Below are positions 24,144 to 34,000 of a stretch of 35,725 bases of DNA, one piece after another. Made by a program: the position numbers and the translations under genes. How positions within the stretch are numbered: the stretch's first letter is position 1; each line of letters opens with the position of its first letter. The notes under the pieces were generated by a model. It was not told the origin of the DNA. It searched no databases and worked only from the letters and a program-made list of their open reading frames with translations. Origin of the DNA: an uncultured Lachnospiraceae bacterium (GTDB taxonomy: Bacteria; Bacillota; Clostridia; Lachnospirales; Lachnospiraceae); contig CAMBAN010000018.1 of NCBI GenBank assembly GCA_945864145.1, forward strand, positions 1 to 35,725, read 5' to 3'.

Positions 24144-24899
24144 TTATTCTTCATTTCCTGTCGTTTTCTTTCGTCTTTTATTCTTTTTCTTCTCTACCGG
24201 AGGATGCTCACGCAAATAGGCCTCATACATATCTGGCCGTCTTTCCTTTGTACGAAGAAGGGATTGCTCTAAGCGCCATTTTTCAATATTGGCATGATGC
24301 CCGCTCATTAGCACCTCGGGAACTCTTTTTTCATGCCAAACCTCCGGACGTGAATATTGCGGATATTCCAGCAGTCCATTAGAATGAGACTCTGTTTGTG
24401 CGGAATCATCATTATTCAATACCCCCGGTACCAATCTTGAAATTGCATCTATCATCACCATGGCAGGCAATTCCCCACCTGTCAATACGTAATCTCCAAT
24501 AGAAAGATAATCGGTGACAATCTCTTCCAACACTCTTTCATCAATGCCTTCATAATGACCACATAAAAAGACCAAGTCCTCTTCCTGTGCAAGCTCAGCT
24601 GCTTTTTTTTGTGTAAAAACCTCTCCCTGAGGAGTTGTATAAATGACCCTTGGTTTTCCAGATGACGTTTTTTTACAAACAGCCTCATAGGCATCGTATA
24701 CAGGTTGTGCCTGCATAAGCATCCCTGCACCTCCACCATAAGTATAATCATCTACTTTTTTATGTTTATCCAGTGTATAATCACGAATATTGACAGCATC
24801 TACATGAATGAGGTCTTTTTGGCACGCTCTCCCTATAATGCTTTCGGACATTCCATTTGTAATCATTTCCGGAAACAGCGTCAATACATGAAAATGCAT
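24144..24899 (-). CDS. trmD: tRNA (guanine-37-N1)-methyltransferase
   Basis: SPOUT enzyme that methylates G37 of tRNAs next to the anticodon, preventing frameshifts. The 251 residues include [12 protein letters not shown] at the start, [25 protein letters not shown] and the knot motif [25 protein letters not shown]. The tail is Lys/Arg-rich. It lies between rimM and rplS as usual. Confidence 0.98.
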   Translation of the reverse strand: MHFHVLTLFPEMITNGMSESIIGRACQKDLIHVDAVNIRDYTLDKHKKVDDYTYGGGAGMLMQAQPVYDAYEAVCKKTSSGKPRVIYTTPQGEVFTQKKAAELAQEEDLVFLCGHYEGIDERVLEEIVTDYLSIGDYVLTGGELPAMVMIDAISRLVPGVLNNDDSAQTESHSNGLLEYPQYSRPEVWHEKRVPEVLMSGHHANIEKWRLEQSLLRTKERRPDMYEAYLREHPPVEKKKNKRRKKTTGNEE

Positions 24900-24938
24900 A
24901 TTTCATAAACCTCCATTTATCGATATAAGTCCCTCATC

Positions 24939-25493
24939 CTATTCTAACAAGCCATCTAATAAATGAACTATCATCTTTCTGTTTTCCACATCTACAGAAA
25001 GGATACATTCCTTAATTGCAGGAATCAGTACCTCTCCTCCATTTGTCATGGTCACTTCATATACATCATTTGCGCCTGTCTCAATGACATCCTTCAAAAT
25101 ACCTAAAAGCTTATCATCCTCTGTATATACTTCCATGTCAATCAAATCAGCAATAAAATACTCATTCTTTTTAAGGCGGACTGCATTTGCCCTTGTTACA
25201 TATAAGCTTTTACTTTTATACTTTTCAATATCATTTATGTTATCAAACCCCTTGAATTTCAGAATAACAAACTGTTTAAAAAATTTGACTCCTTCAATCT
25301 CAAGTGTAATTTTTTCTTTTCCTGTATCTAAAATCGCTTCTTTCAGCTTTTTAAATCTATTTGGATCATCCGTTGTCGGAAAAACCTTTACTTCACCTCT
25401 AATGCCATGTGTCTGTGTGATAACGCCAACCTGCAATAAATCTTCCACGCTTCTACCATGCCTTTCCATGCTTATTCCACTACATACAAGCAT
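24939..25493 (-). CDS. rimM: 16S rRNA processing protein RimM
   Basis: Binds S19 and assists 30S head maturation. There are 184 residues: an N-terminal barrel ([20 protein letters not shown]) and a C-terminal PRC domain ([21 protein letters not shown] ... [14 protein letters not shown]). AGGATAGGAAA lies right before ATG 25493. A second ATG at 25469 would fit the family's usual length but has a poorer site. It follows a hairpin with a UUCG loop. Confidence 0.95.
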   Translation of the reverse strand: MLVCSGISMERHGRSVEDLLQVGVITQTHGIRGEVKVFPTTDDPNRFKKLKEAILDTGKEKITLEIEGVKFFKQFVILKFKGFDNINDIEKYKSKSLYVTRANAVRLKKNEYFIADLIDMEVYTEDDKLLGILKDVIETGANDVYEVTMTNGGEVLIPAIKECILSVDVENRKMIVHLLDGLLE

Positions 25494-25504
25494 TTTCCTA
25501 TCCT

Positions 25505-25533
25505 ACAAAAGAAGGATGTTCCGAAGAACATCC
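25505..25533 (-). terminator. UUCG-capped hairpin between khpA and rimM (terminator or attenuator)
   Basis: A perfect 8-bp stem GGATGTTC/GAACATCC with a TTCG loop is followed by TTCTTTT on the minus strand. It lies 10 bases past the khpA stop and could reduce read-through inside the operon. Confidence 0.75.
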
Positions 25534-25542
25534 CCTGTTGCT

Positions 25543-25770
25543 TTAGACGATTTCAACATCTACCTTAATATTTTCTTTGGACGATGCTGCTTTGACAACA
25601 GAACGAATCGCTTTTGCAATTCTTCCCTGTTTGCCAATCACTTTTCCCATATCTGCGGGTGCTACATGAAGTTCTACTGTAATATTCTTACCGCTTCCCT
25701 TTTCAGTAACAACAACTTCCTCTGGGTTATCTACTAGAGCTTTTGCAATTACTTCAACTAACTCCTTCAT
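25543..25770 (-). CDS. khpA: KH-domain RNA-binding protein KhpA
   Basis: A 75-residue single-KH protein (YlqC type) that partners KhpB in Gram-positive bacteria and affects cell division and RNA metabolism. The GxxG loop is visible in MGKVIGKQGRIAKAIRSVV. I chose ATG 25770 because GGAGGTG lies eight bases upstream; the longer frame to 25809 would run back into rpsP. It lies between rpsP and rimM as in other Firmicutes. Confidence 0.95.
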   Translation of the reverse strand: MKELVEVIAKALVDNPEEVVVTEKGSGKNITVELHVAPADMGKVIGKQGRIAKAIRSVVKAASSKENIKVDVEIV

Positions 25771-25798
25771 ACTCACACCTCCAATAGAGTCCCAAATC

Positions 25799-26044
25799 TT
25801 ATTTTTCAATACCTGCTAACTTAAAGATTTTGGAAACTACTTCTGTTGGCTGAGCACCATTTGCTAACCACTTCTTAGCTGCTTCTTCATCTACCTTGAA
25901 TTCGCTTGGATCTGTGTTTGGATTGTAAGTTCCGATTTCATCGATACATTTACCATCTCTTGGAGATCTTGAATCTGCAACGACGATTCTATAAATAGGA
26001 GCTTTCTTCTGACCCATTCTTCTTAATCTGATTTTAACTGCCAT
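25799..26044 (-). CDS. rpsP: 30S ribosomal protein S16
   Basis: An 81-residue protein starting [32 protein letters not shown] 26044 has GAGGTGAAAG upstream; the GTG at 26053 is part of that site rather than a start. It lies between ffh and khpA. Confidence 0.98.
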   Translation of the reverse strand: MAVKIRLRRMGQKKAPIYRIVVADSRSPRDGKCIDEIGTYNPNTDPSEFKVDEEAAKKWLANGAQPTEVVSKIFKLAGIEK

Positions 26045-26083
26045 TTCTTTCACCTCATATTCTTTCTTTTGAAAAATTATCTA

Positions 26084-27436
26084 TCAAAAAGGAAATTTGA
26101 ATTTACCTTTTTTGCCAAAACCATTCATCATGCCAGGGAGCTGCTTCATCATTTTCTGCGACTGTTCAAACTGTTTGATAAATCTGTTTACCACAGCAAT
26201 ATCTACACCGGCGCCCTTTGCAATACGATGCTTTCTGCTTGGATTTAAAAGCTTTGGATTTTTTCTTTCTGCAGGTGTCATGGATAGCACAATTGCTTCC
26301 ATTCTCGCCATTTGTTTTTCATCAATCGCAGACTCTAAATCGCTTGCCTTTATGCCCATACCCGGCATCATGCCAAGTATACTGGAAAGTCCTCCAAGCT
26401 TTTTCATCTGATTCATACTTTCTAAGTAATCCTCAAAATCGAATTTACCTTTTTTTAATCGGGATGCCATTTCTTTTTCTTTATCAGCATCCATATCCAG
26501 GTTTGCTTCTGCTACCTTATCAATCAAGGTAAGCACATCGCCCATACCCAGAATTCTGTTCGCCATTCTATCAGGATAGAACTGCTCTATATCTGACAGT
26601 TTTTCCCCTGTGCTGACAAATAAAATAGGCTTTCCGGTAACTGCTTTAACAGACAATGCAGCACCACCTCTGGTATCGCCATCCATCTTAGAAAGGATAA
26701 CACCATCAATCCCAATTTTTTCATCAAACTCTTTGGCTACATTAACTGCATCCTGACCTGTCATAGCATCTACAACAAGCAAAGATTGATGTACTTCTAT
26801 CTGAGCTTTGATTTCTTCAAGCTCTGCCATCATGTCTTCATCAATATGAAGACGTCCGGCTGTATCTATAATCACAACATTATTGTTATTCTTATCTGCA
26901 TGCTCCAACGCCGCTTTTACAATATCTACAGGCTTATGATTTGTTCCCATGGAGAAAAAGTCAGCTTCTACTTTCCCCGCATTTACCTGTAACTGTTCAA
27001 TTGCGGCAGGTCTGTATATATCACAGGCAACCAACAAAGGCTTTTTACCTTTTAATTTCAATTTACCCGCAATTTTTGCTGCAGCTGTCGTTTTACCTGC
27101 ACCTTGAAGACCACACATCATAATGACAGTTGTCGCTTTTCCAGGCTGTAACTGTAATTCCGTTGTTTCAGAACCCATTAAAGCTATCATTTCCTCATTA
27201 ACGATCTTGATAACCATTTGTCCCGGATTTAAACCGTTCATAACATCTGAACCAACTGCACGTTCTTCCACAGACTTCACAAACTGTTTCACGACCTTAA
27301 AGTTAACATCTGCTTCCAAAAGAGCCATTTTTACTTCTTTCAAAGCAGCCTTTACATCAGCTTCTGTCAGACGTCCCTTGCTTCTTAAGTTTTTAAAAAC
27401 ATTTTGCAGTTTATCTGTTAAGCTTTCAAATGCCAT
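26084..27436 (-). CDS. ffh: Signal recognition particle protein Ffh
   Basis: GTPase of SRP that binds 4.5S/6S RNA and the signal peptides of nascent membrane proteins and hands them to FtsY. It has 450 residues: an N domain, a G domain with GLQGAGKTTAAAKI, DTAGRLHIDEDMMAEL and SKMDGDTRGGAALS, then a Met-rich M domain (about 300-450, ending MMKQLPGMMNGFGKKGKFKF). It starts three bases after the ylxM stop, so the two are translationally linked. Confidence 0.98.
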   Translation of the reverse strand: MAFESLTDKLQNVFKNLRSKGRLTEADVKAALKEVKMALLEADVNFKVVKQFVKSVEERAVGSDVMNGLNPGQMVIKIVNEEMIALMGSETTELQLQPGKATTVIMMCGLQGAGKTTAAAKIAGKLKLKGKKPLLVACDIYRPAAIEQLQVNAGKVEADFFSMGTNHKPVDIVKAALEHADKNNNNVVIIDTAGRLHIDEDMMAELEEIKAQIEVHQSLLVVDAMTGQDAVNVAKEFDEKIGIDGVILSKMDGDTRGGAALSVKAVTGKPILFVSTGEKLSDIEQFYPDRMANRILGMGDVLTLIDKVAEANLDMDADKEKEMASRLKKGKFDFEDYLESMNQMKKLGGLSSILGMMPGMGIKASDLESAIDEKQMARMEAIVLSMTPAERKNPKLLNPSRKHRIAKGAGVDIAVVNRFIKQFEQSQKMMKQLPGMMNGFGKKGKFKFPF

Positions 27437-27439
27437 TCT

Positions 27440-27811
27440 TTAGAGCTCCTCTATTATCTCGTTTGCTAACTTCTTGATTTCTTCATTGTCTGTCAGTCTG
27501 TCAATTTGCTGTATTTTCTGTTTGATTCTGGAAAAGCGTTCTACCAAATGTAGTTTTGCCTCGTAATCCAACAGAATTTTATCACATCTTTTGACAAGGT
27601 CATGCACACCCTGACGACTGATTCCCTGCTCACTGGCAATTTCGCTCAATGAAAAATCATCTAAAACAACATCCTCATAGATTTTTTTCTGATGCTCTGT
27701 CAGCAGTTCTCCATAAAAGTCATACAGCATTCCTTTCCACTCACGTTGATCCAGCGTTGTGGAGATAGCGGATTCAGCGACTGTTCCGTCTGTTGTCATA
27801 TCAACTTTCAT
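27440..27811 (-). CDS. ylxM: YlxM/p13 family SRP accessory protein
   Basis: A 123-residue helix-turn-helix protein ([26 protein letters not shown]) of the family encoded before ffh; in streptococci YlxM modulates SRP GTPase activity. The motif looks like a sigma-region-4 HTH. It is the first gene of the long operon, with GGAGAAT before ATG 27811 and a strong promoter upstream. Confidence 0.95.
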   Translation of the reverse strand: MKVDMTTDGTVAESAISTTLDQREWKGMLYDFYGELLTEHQKKIYEDVVLDDFSLSEIASEQGISRQGVHDLVKRCDKILLDYEAKLHLVERFSRIKQKIQQIDRLTDNEEIKKLANEIIEEL

Positions 27812-27859
27812 ATGCTGTATTCTCCTTTTTCGTCATCTGTGCTCTTTGACACATGTAGT

Positions 27860-27888
27860 ATCATACTATAATTCCATGTTGCTGTCAA
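27860..27888 (-). promoter_or_regulatory. Main promoter of the ylxM-ffh-ribosomal operon
   Basis: TTGACA (27883-27888), 17 bases and TATGAT (27860-27865), a near-perfect sigma-A promoter about 50 bases ahead of ylxM. Confidence 0.85.
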
Positions 27889-27904
27889 GCAAAAATTCTT
27901 GACA
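27883..27904. repeat. Inverted repeat overlapping the -35 box of the ylxM promoter
   Basis: Perfect 7-bp arms TGTCAAG (27883-27889) and CTTGACA (27898-27904) with an 8-base spacer. One arm contains the -35 hexamer. It could be an operator, or the remains of a terminator for yitT (no T run follows on the minus strand). Confidence 0.45.
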
Positions 27905-27907
27905 CCT

Positions 27908-28789
27908 TTAAATTTTTTCTTTCATGATGTCCTTATAGCCTTCACCATAGATTTCATTTGCAGAAGATACAATCATAAACGCATTTTTGTCCTCTTCTTT
28001 TACAATTTCTTCTAACAGTGGCGCCATTTGTTTTCTAAGCACTACCATCAATACTTCTTTCTTTTCATTTGAGTAAGCACCGTCACCATGTAAAATCGTC
28101 GCAGTGATTTCCAAATCATCAACGATACGTTTTCTCATGGTCGTAGTATCCCCGCATACAATAAATATAAGCTTTGCTTCATCCGGTCCATATAAAACAT
28201 AATCCATGACTACTGTATTAATAACTACTGCAACTCCTGCATAAAATGCCACAGTCAAATCATGGAATACAATCCAGGAAGCAATAATTACAATAAAATC
28301 TGTCACCATAAAAATAACACCGGTCTTAATATGTTTCCATTTTAATCGGAGTACCTTAACAATAATGTCAGAACCACCTGTAGTCGCTCCCGCACGAAAA
28401 GTCAGAGCAAGTGCAACAGCCAGCAATCCGCCTCCCAAAACAGAAGCAATGACCAAATCATTGGTCACTGCCCCGTAAGGAGCTCAATAATTTGTCAATA
28501 TGGTATTTGCGCCTAGTGCATACATAGTAGAAAAGATAAAGGTAAATCCAAATTTCCAAAGACCAAGCAGAACAATTGGAATATTTAAAATCAGATTCAG
28601 TGTACCTGTTGGCACATTAGTAAATCGATTAATCAAAATAGCGACACCGGTAATACCACCCGGTGCAATATCATTAGGATCTAAAAACAAGCTAATTGCA
28701 ATCGCATAAAAGAAAGCTGCTACCGTTAGTAGGACATATTTTCTTATCTTCTTTTTTACAAGCTGTTTTCCATTTTTCATTTTCTGCAT
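27908..28789 (-). pseudogene. YitT family membrane protein interrupted by one in-frame TGA
   Basis: A YitT-type protein (several N-terminal membrane helices and a C-terminal DUF2179 domain) would span 293 codons in one frame, but codon 102 (28484-28486) is TGA. The first piece (101 residues) ends ILTNY, and the second resumes at once as APYGAVTNDLVIASVLGGG, where the family runs straight through. No bases are lost or gained, so a single substitution explains it. The 3' piece could restart at a GTG (28468) but has no convincing ribosome binding site. The rest of the frame is undamaged, which points to a recent mutation, a sequencing error or read-through. Function: a poorly understood integral membrane family. 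Confidence 0.85.
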
Positions 28790-28808
28790 ATGATACCTCT
28801 GTCTGGCA

Positions 28809-30029
28809 CTAAATATTTGTTCTCACCTGTCTTGGTTGATATCCATTCTCTTCCAGTGCTTTAATAATCTGATTCTTATGTTCTGTACCAAAGGTCTCTA
28901 AAGTGATACGAAGTTCTACTGCTGCCTTTCTGTTAATGGAAACAAACTGGTTATGTTCGAGTTTGATAACATTTCCACTTTCTTTTGCAATCACGTCAGA
29001 TACCTTACTCAATTCACCCGGCTTATCCGGAAGAAGTACAGATACGGTAAATATTCTGTCGCGGAGAATAAGACCCTGCTGTAAAACAGAAGACATGGTA
29101 ATGATATCCATGTTTCCACCGCTTAAAATAGCAACCACCTTTTTATTCTTTACATCCAAATGTCTTACTGCTGCTACAGTAAGTAAACCGGAATTTTCAA
29201 CAACTATTTTATGATTTTCAACAATATCCAGGAAGGAAGCTACTAATTCTTCATCAGGAATCGTAATAATATCATCTAAATTTTCTTTAATATATGGGAA
29301 AATATTCTTTCCAGGAGTTTTTACAGCAGTACCATCAGCGATTGTATTTACACCGGGTAAAGTAACGACCTGCCCTGCTTTAAAAGATTCCTGCATACAA
29401 TTTGCACCTGCCGGCTCTACACCAATCACTTTAATCTTTGGATTTAAAAGCTTTGCAAGAGTAGAAACGCCTGTTGCAAGTCCGCCTCCACCAATTGGTA
29501 CTAAAATGTAGTCAACAAGAGGAAGCTCTTTAAAAATCTCCATGGCAATTGTGCCCTGTCCTGTTGCAACTGCCAAATCATCAAAAGGGTGAATAAAGGT
29601 GTAGCCATTTTCCTCCGCTAACTGATAAGCATATTCGCATGCCTCATCATACACATCACCCTTTAACACAACCTCTGCTCCATAGCTTTTTGTACGGTTT
29701 ACTTTCATCAAAGGTGTTGTAGTAGGCATTACAATAACAGCCTTTACTCCATATTTCTTTGCAGCATAAGCAACACCCTGTGCATGATTTCCCGCAGAAG
29801 CTGTAATCAGACCTTTTGCTCTTTCTTCCGGCGTCAGCGTGCTGATTTTATAATAAGCACCTCTTAACTTATATGCACCTGTCAACTGCATATTTTCCGG
29901 TTTTAAATACACCTTATTTCCTGTTTGATTGCTCAAAAAATCACTATAGATTAACTTCGTTTCAGAGGTTACCTTTCTTACAATTTCTGCTGCTTCTTCA
30001 AATTTTTCCAATGTTAACATATCTGCCAT
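28809..30029 (-). CDS. ilvA: Threonine ammonia-lyase (biosynthetic/catabolic type with ACT domain)
   Basis: PLP enzyme that converts threonine to 2-oxobutanoate, the first step to isoleucine. The product has 406 residues. The PLP lysine is Lys54 in TGAYKLRGAYYK, the phosphate-binding loop is PIGGGGLATG, and one C-terminal ACT domain (about 330-400, IFTVSVLLPDKPGELSKVSDVIA) is present. I used ATG 30029, with AAGGAG nine bases upstream; the TTG at 30062 lies upstream of that site. It lies between ftsY and the broken yitT on the same strand, with 20-50 base gaps. Confidence 0.95.
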   Translation of the reverse strand: MADMLTLEKFEEAAEIVRKVTSETKLIYSDFLSNQTGNKVYLKPENMQLTGAYKLRGAYYKISTLTPEERAKGLITASAGNHAQGVAYAAKKYGVKAVIVMPTTTPLMKVNRTKSYGAEVVLKGDVYDEACEYAYQLAEENGYTFIHPFDDLAVATGQGTIAMEIFKELPLVDYILVPIGGGGLATGVSTLAKLLNPKIKVIGVEPAGANCMQESFKAGQVVTLPGVNTIADGTAVKTPGKNIFPYIKENLDDIITIPDEELVASFLDIVENHKIVVENSGLLTVAAVRHLDVKNKKVVAILSGGNMDIITMSSVLQQGLILRDRIFTVSVLLPDKPGELSKVSDVIAKESGNVIKLEHNQFVSINRKAAVELRITLETFGTEHKNQIIKALEENGYQPRQVRTNI

Positions 30030-30082
30030 CTGTCTTATCTCCTTATGTTTCCCAAATTCCAATCTAAAAATACTATGTCCGC

Positions 30083-31024
30083 TTATTCCGTTTCTTCCGT
30101 CAGATCAAACAACGCATTTACAAACTGGTCTGTGTCAAATTTTTGCAGATCATCCATTTTTTCACCTACACCAATGTACTTTACAGGGACATTGAGTTCT
30201 GACTGAATCGCTACTGCAATGCCTCCTTTCGCAGTTCCATCCATCTTTGTCAGTATGATACCTGTCAGGTTTGCTACTTCTCCAAATTCTTTTGCCTGTG
30301 CCAAGGCATTTTGTCCGGTTGTACCATCTAATACAATCAGATTCTCTCGATGAGCATTCGGAAATTCTCTGTCAATAATACGATTCATTTTCTTCAGCTC
30401 TTCCATTAAATTTTTCTTATTATGAAGTCTTCCTGCTGTATCACAAATCAGAACATCCACATTTCTTGCTTTTGCAGCATTTACGGCATCAAAAATAACA
30501 GATGCCGGGTCTGCCCCATCGACACCGCCAATCATATCTACGCCTGCCCGGTTTGCCCATTCTGCAAGTTGGTCTCCCGCAGCCGCTCTAAAAGTATCTG
30601 CTGCTGCAATTAAAACCTTTTTACCCTGGCTTTTCAAAATGCCTGCAAGCTTTCCTACCGAAGTAGTTTTACCTACACCGTTTACGCCAATGATAAAGAT
30701 AACAGATTGTTCTTTTTCAAAATCATATGCTGTATCACCTACTCGCATCTGTTCCTTTATGCTTTCTACTAAAAGAGCCTTACACTCTGAAGGTTGTTTT
30801 AAATGCTTTTCCTTTACTGCCGTTTTCATTCTTTCCATGATGTCATTTGTGGCATTTACACCGACATCGCCCATGATCAACAATTCCTCTATCTCTTCAT
30901 AGAAATCATCATCAATCTCGGAGGCACCATGAAATACAGCATCAATTCCAGATACAATATTATCTCTTGTCTTCGTTAATCCATTTTTTAATCTGCCAAA
31001 AAAACCGATTTTTTCTTCTGACAT
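30083..31024 (-). CDS. ftsY: SRP receptor FtsY
   Basis: Membrane-associated GTPase that docks SRP-ribosome complexes. It has 313 residues, a short form without the acidic A domain. The G-domain motifs GVNGVGKTTSVGKL, DTAGRLHNKKNLMEEL and TKMDGTAKGG are intact, and the N-terminal FFGRLKNGLTKTRDNI helix is the lipid-binding type. ATG 31024 is preceded by GGTGGGAGAG; the GTG at 31036 is within that site. It follows smc by 32 bases, the usual order. Confidence 0.97.
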   Translation of the reverse strand: MSEEKIGFFGRLKNGLTKTRDNIVSGIDAVFHGASEIDDDFYEEIEELLIMGDVGVNATNDIMERMKTAVKEKHLKQPSECKALLVESIKEQMRVGDTAYDFEKEQSVIFIIGVNGVGKTTSVGKLAGILKSQGKKVLIAAADTFRAAAGDQLAEWANRAGVDMIGGVDGADPASVIFDAVNAAKARNVDVLICDTAGRLHNKKNLMEELKKMNRIIDREFPNAHRENLIVLDGTTGQNALAQAKEFGEVANLTGIILTKMDGTAKGGIAVAIQSELNVPVKYIGVGEKMDDLQKFDTDQFVNALFDLTEETE

Positions 31025-31056
31025 GTACTCTCCCACCTTTCTTTCAGAGCATCCTT

Positions 31057-34000
31057 CTAATTATCCAATGCACTGTCAATCAAATCTACACTTACTAAAG
31101 TAGAAACACCCTTTTCCTGCATCGTAATACCATAAAGTCTGTCTGCCTGCTCCATGGTTCCACGTCTGTGCGTAATGACAATGAACTGTGTACTCTTAGT
31201 CAGCTTATTCAAATATTTTGCAAATCTGCTTACATTCTGTTCATCCAATGCCGCCTCTATCTCATCTAACAGACAGAATGGAGATGGTTTCAGATTTTGA
31301 ATGGCAAATAACAATGCAATCGCTGTAAAAGATTTTTCTCCACCTGATAACTGCATCATATTTTGCAGCTTCTTTCCTGGTGGCTGAGCAATGATACGAA
31401 TACCTGCCTCCAAAATATCTTCATCTTCTATCAGTTCCAAAGTTCCTTTACCACCACCAAACAATTCTTTAAAGACTTTATCAAATTCCCTGCGAATTTC
31501 TTCAAATTTCTCCGTAAACTGTTGTCTCATAGCAGTATCGAGTTCTTGAATAATTCCTTCCAACGTTTTTTCAGCTTCCACCAAATCATCATGCTGATTT
31601 TTCAAGAAAGTATATCTCTCCATCAAATTCTTATAATCTTCAATGGCGTTAACATTTACATCTCCCAATTTCTTGATATCATCTTTTATAGAAGAAATCT
31701 GTTTTTTCATGGAAGCGCTGTCTGTCATCGTCTCATCCCGCATATTTGCCGCATCGCGTAACGTGATTTCATACTCATTCCACATATAATTGATATGAGC
31801 TTCTATCGCTTCTTCCAATTTTTCTCTTTGTGCATTTAATCGATATACTTCTTTATCCAATGCATTTTTTCTTTCTGAAATTTCTTCTCTCGTCTGGAAA
31901 AATGTTTTTTGCTTATGAGAAATTTCTTCCTTTTTCTGCTGTTTTTCTTTCAAAGAAAGTTCGGCATCCGACTGAGTGGTATGAGAAGCTTCGATAGTCT
32001 TATTGATTTCTTCAATATTGTGCCCTCTGCTTTCTACCTCCTGTTTGAAAGCCTCCAGCTTTTGAGCTATTTCTTCCATTTCAGTTGTCAGTCTGTCTAA
32101 CTCACCAAGGATTCTTTCCATATTGGTCTGCTGGAATTCCTGCTTTTGTACCATCTTTTCATAAGCAACATCCCATTCACCAACAAGTCCTGTTTTATCT
32201 GACTCTTCAACACGATATGTTTCTAATTCCTTTTGGAATCCTGTGATTTCCTGCTCCAGTTCCTTTTCTTTTGTCTCTGAAGCTTGCAGTTCTTCCTGAA
32301 TAGCAGCTTTATCGGTATTCATCTGCGCAGTTTTTTCTTCAATGTCAATTTCTTCCTGCTTCAGATCTCCAAATCCCTGTTCTGCTTCCGCTTTCTTTTC
32401 TTCAGCAGCAATGACATTTAATCTGGCTGTATTTTGTTGAATAAATAAATTCTGTAGCTTAGCTTTTGTTTCTTCGATTGTTTTTCTGAGCTCTGTTCTC
32501 TCATCCTTAATGGTTTCGAGTTCCTGCTGTGCTTCCTCTACCGCTTCTTTTGCCTTTTGCAATTTTTCTTCCAATTCTGCTACTTCTCTACGCCTGCTTA
32601 ACAAATTGGAACTATTTTTAAAAGCACCACCACTAATTGCACCACCAGGTACTAAAAGCTCACCTTCCAAGGTAACCATTCTGACACCATAGTCATATTT
32701 TCTGGCAATTTTCAATGCATGGTCGATATTATCAATAACTGCAATACGTCCGAGCATTGCCTTTGCTACATTTACATATTTACTTTCCGTATTTACCAAA
32801 TCGCATGCAAGACCGATTGCACCCTCTTCTTCTAACACCTCCGGTGTTTTAAATTCCTGCGGATTAGTAATACTTGTCAAAGGTAAAAAGGTTGCTCGAC
32901 CATATCTGTTCTGTTTTAAGAAAGCAATCATCTTCTTTGCAGTATCTTCATCATCGGTTACAATATTTTGAATGTTACCGCCAAGTGCCGTTTCAATAGC
33001 AGTTTCATATTGCTTATCCACCTTAATGATATCAGCAACTACACCAACAATACCTTTATTTTTTTCCTTTTGCTCCATGACTTTCTGAATACTGTTGCCA
33101 TAGCCTTCGTATCGTTCCGTCAGATTTTTAATCGTATCCAGTTTTGATTTACAGCTTTGATACTTGCCTTGTAAATCACGGATTTCCACATCCTTATTCA
33201 TCAGTCTTTCTCTGAAATGAGAGTTCTTTTCATCATATTCTGTCAAAAGCTGATTTGTCTCAATGATATCCGCATTTACCTTTTGAAATTCTTCCTGCAA
33301 AGCTTTTATTTCTGCATCACGCTCTGCTTCATCACTCCTTGCACGTAGCAATCTGGAATTCAGTTCTGCCTTTCTGATACGTAACTGCTCCATCATAGTA
33401 TCAAAACCACCGACTTTAGTCTTAATCGCAGCTCGTTCATTTAAAGTCAGAATAATCTGGTTTTTATTTTCCTCAATTTTCTGATTCAGTTCTTCAATTC
33501 TTGTCTGAACCTCTCCCAAAGCACTTTTTGCTTCATTTCTGGAGGCTTCCATTTCTGCGACCTTACTGTCATATTCTGCTTTCTCTTCCAGAATCCGGTC
33601 TCGTTCTAAGCTCTTATCCTGTATCTGTGTCGCAAGTATTTGTCTGCGTTCTTCATAATGTGCTTCATTATTTTGGGCATTTTTAATCTGCTCATTTAAT
33701 ACAGAAATTTCACCCTCAAGCTTTCCCCTCATAACACTGGCATCAGTCAAAGTATTTCTGGTATTTTCAATTTCCTGCTCCAGTTCTTCTAACTGTGTCT
33801 GTAGCTGTTCATACTCTGTTTTTGCTTTTTCATACTGTTCAGAAGTATTTTCATAATCCTCTTGTGCGATTTTGTATTTTTCTTCCACAGAAGAAAGTTG
33901 TTCATTTACTCTCTTGTTTTCAATCAAAAACATATTCACATCAAGGACTTTTAATTCTTCTTTTTTCTTTAAATAAATTTTTGCCTTCTCAGACTGCTTT

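Noticed and set aside
25048-25737. 229-codon plus-strand open frame opposite rimM and khpA
   Set aside because: Its translation is low-complexity Ser/Phe/Leu-rich, and it lies wholly antisense to two recognised genes; it has no ribosome binding site I trust.
28484-28486. TGA as selenocysteine or recoded Trp
   Set aside because: The position is in a membrane family with no known selenocysteine, I could not recognise a SECIS element, and other genes here use TGA as a normal stop (for example at 2557-2559).
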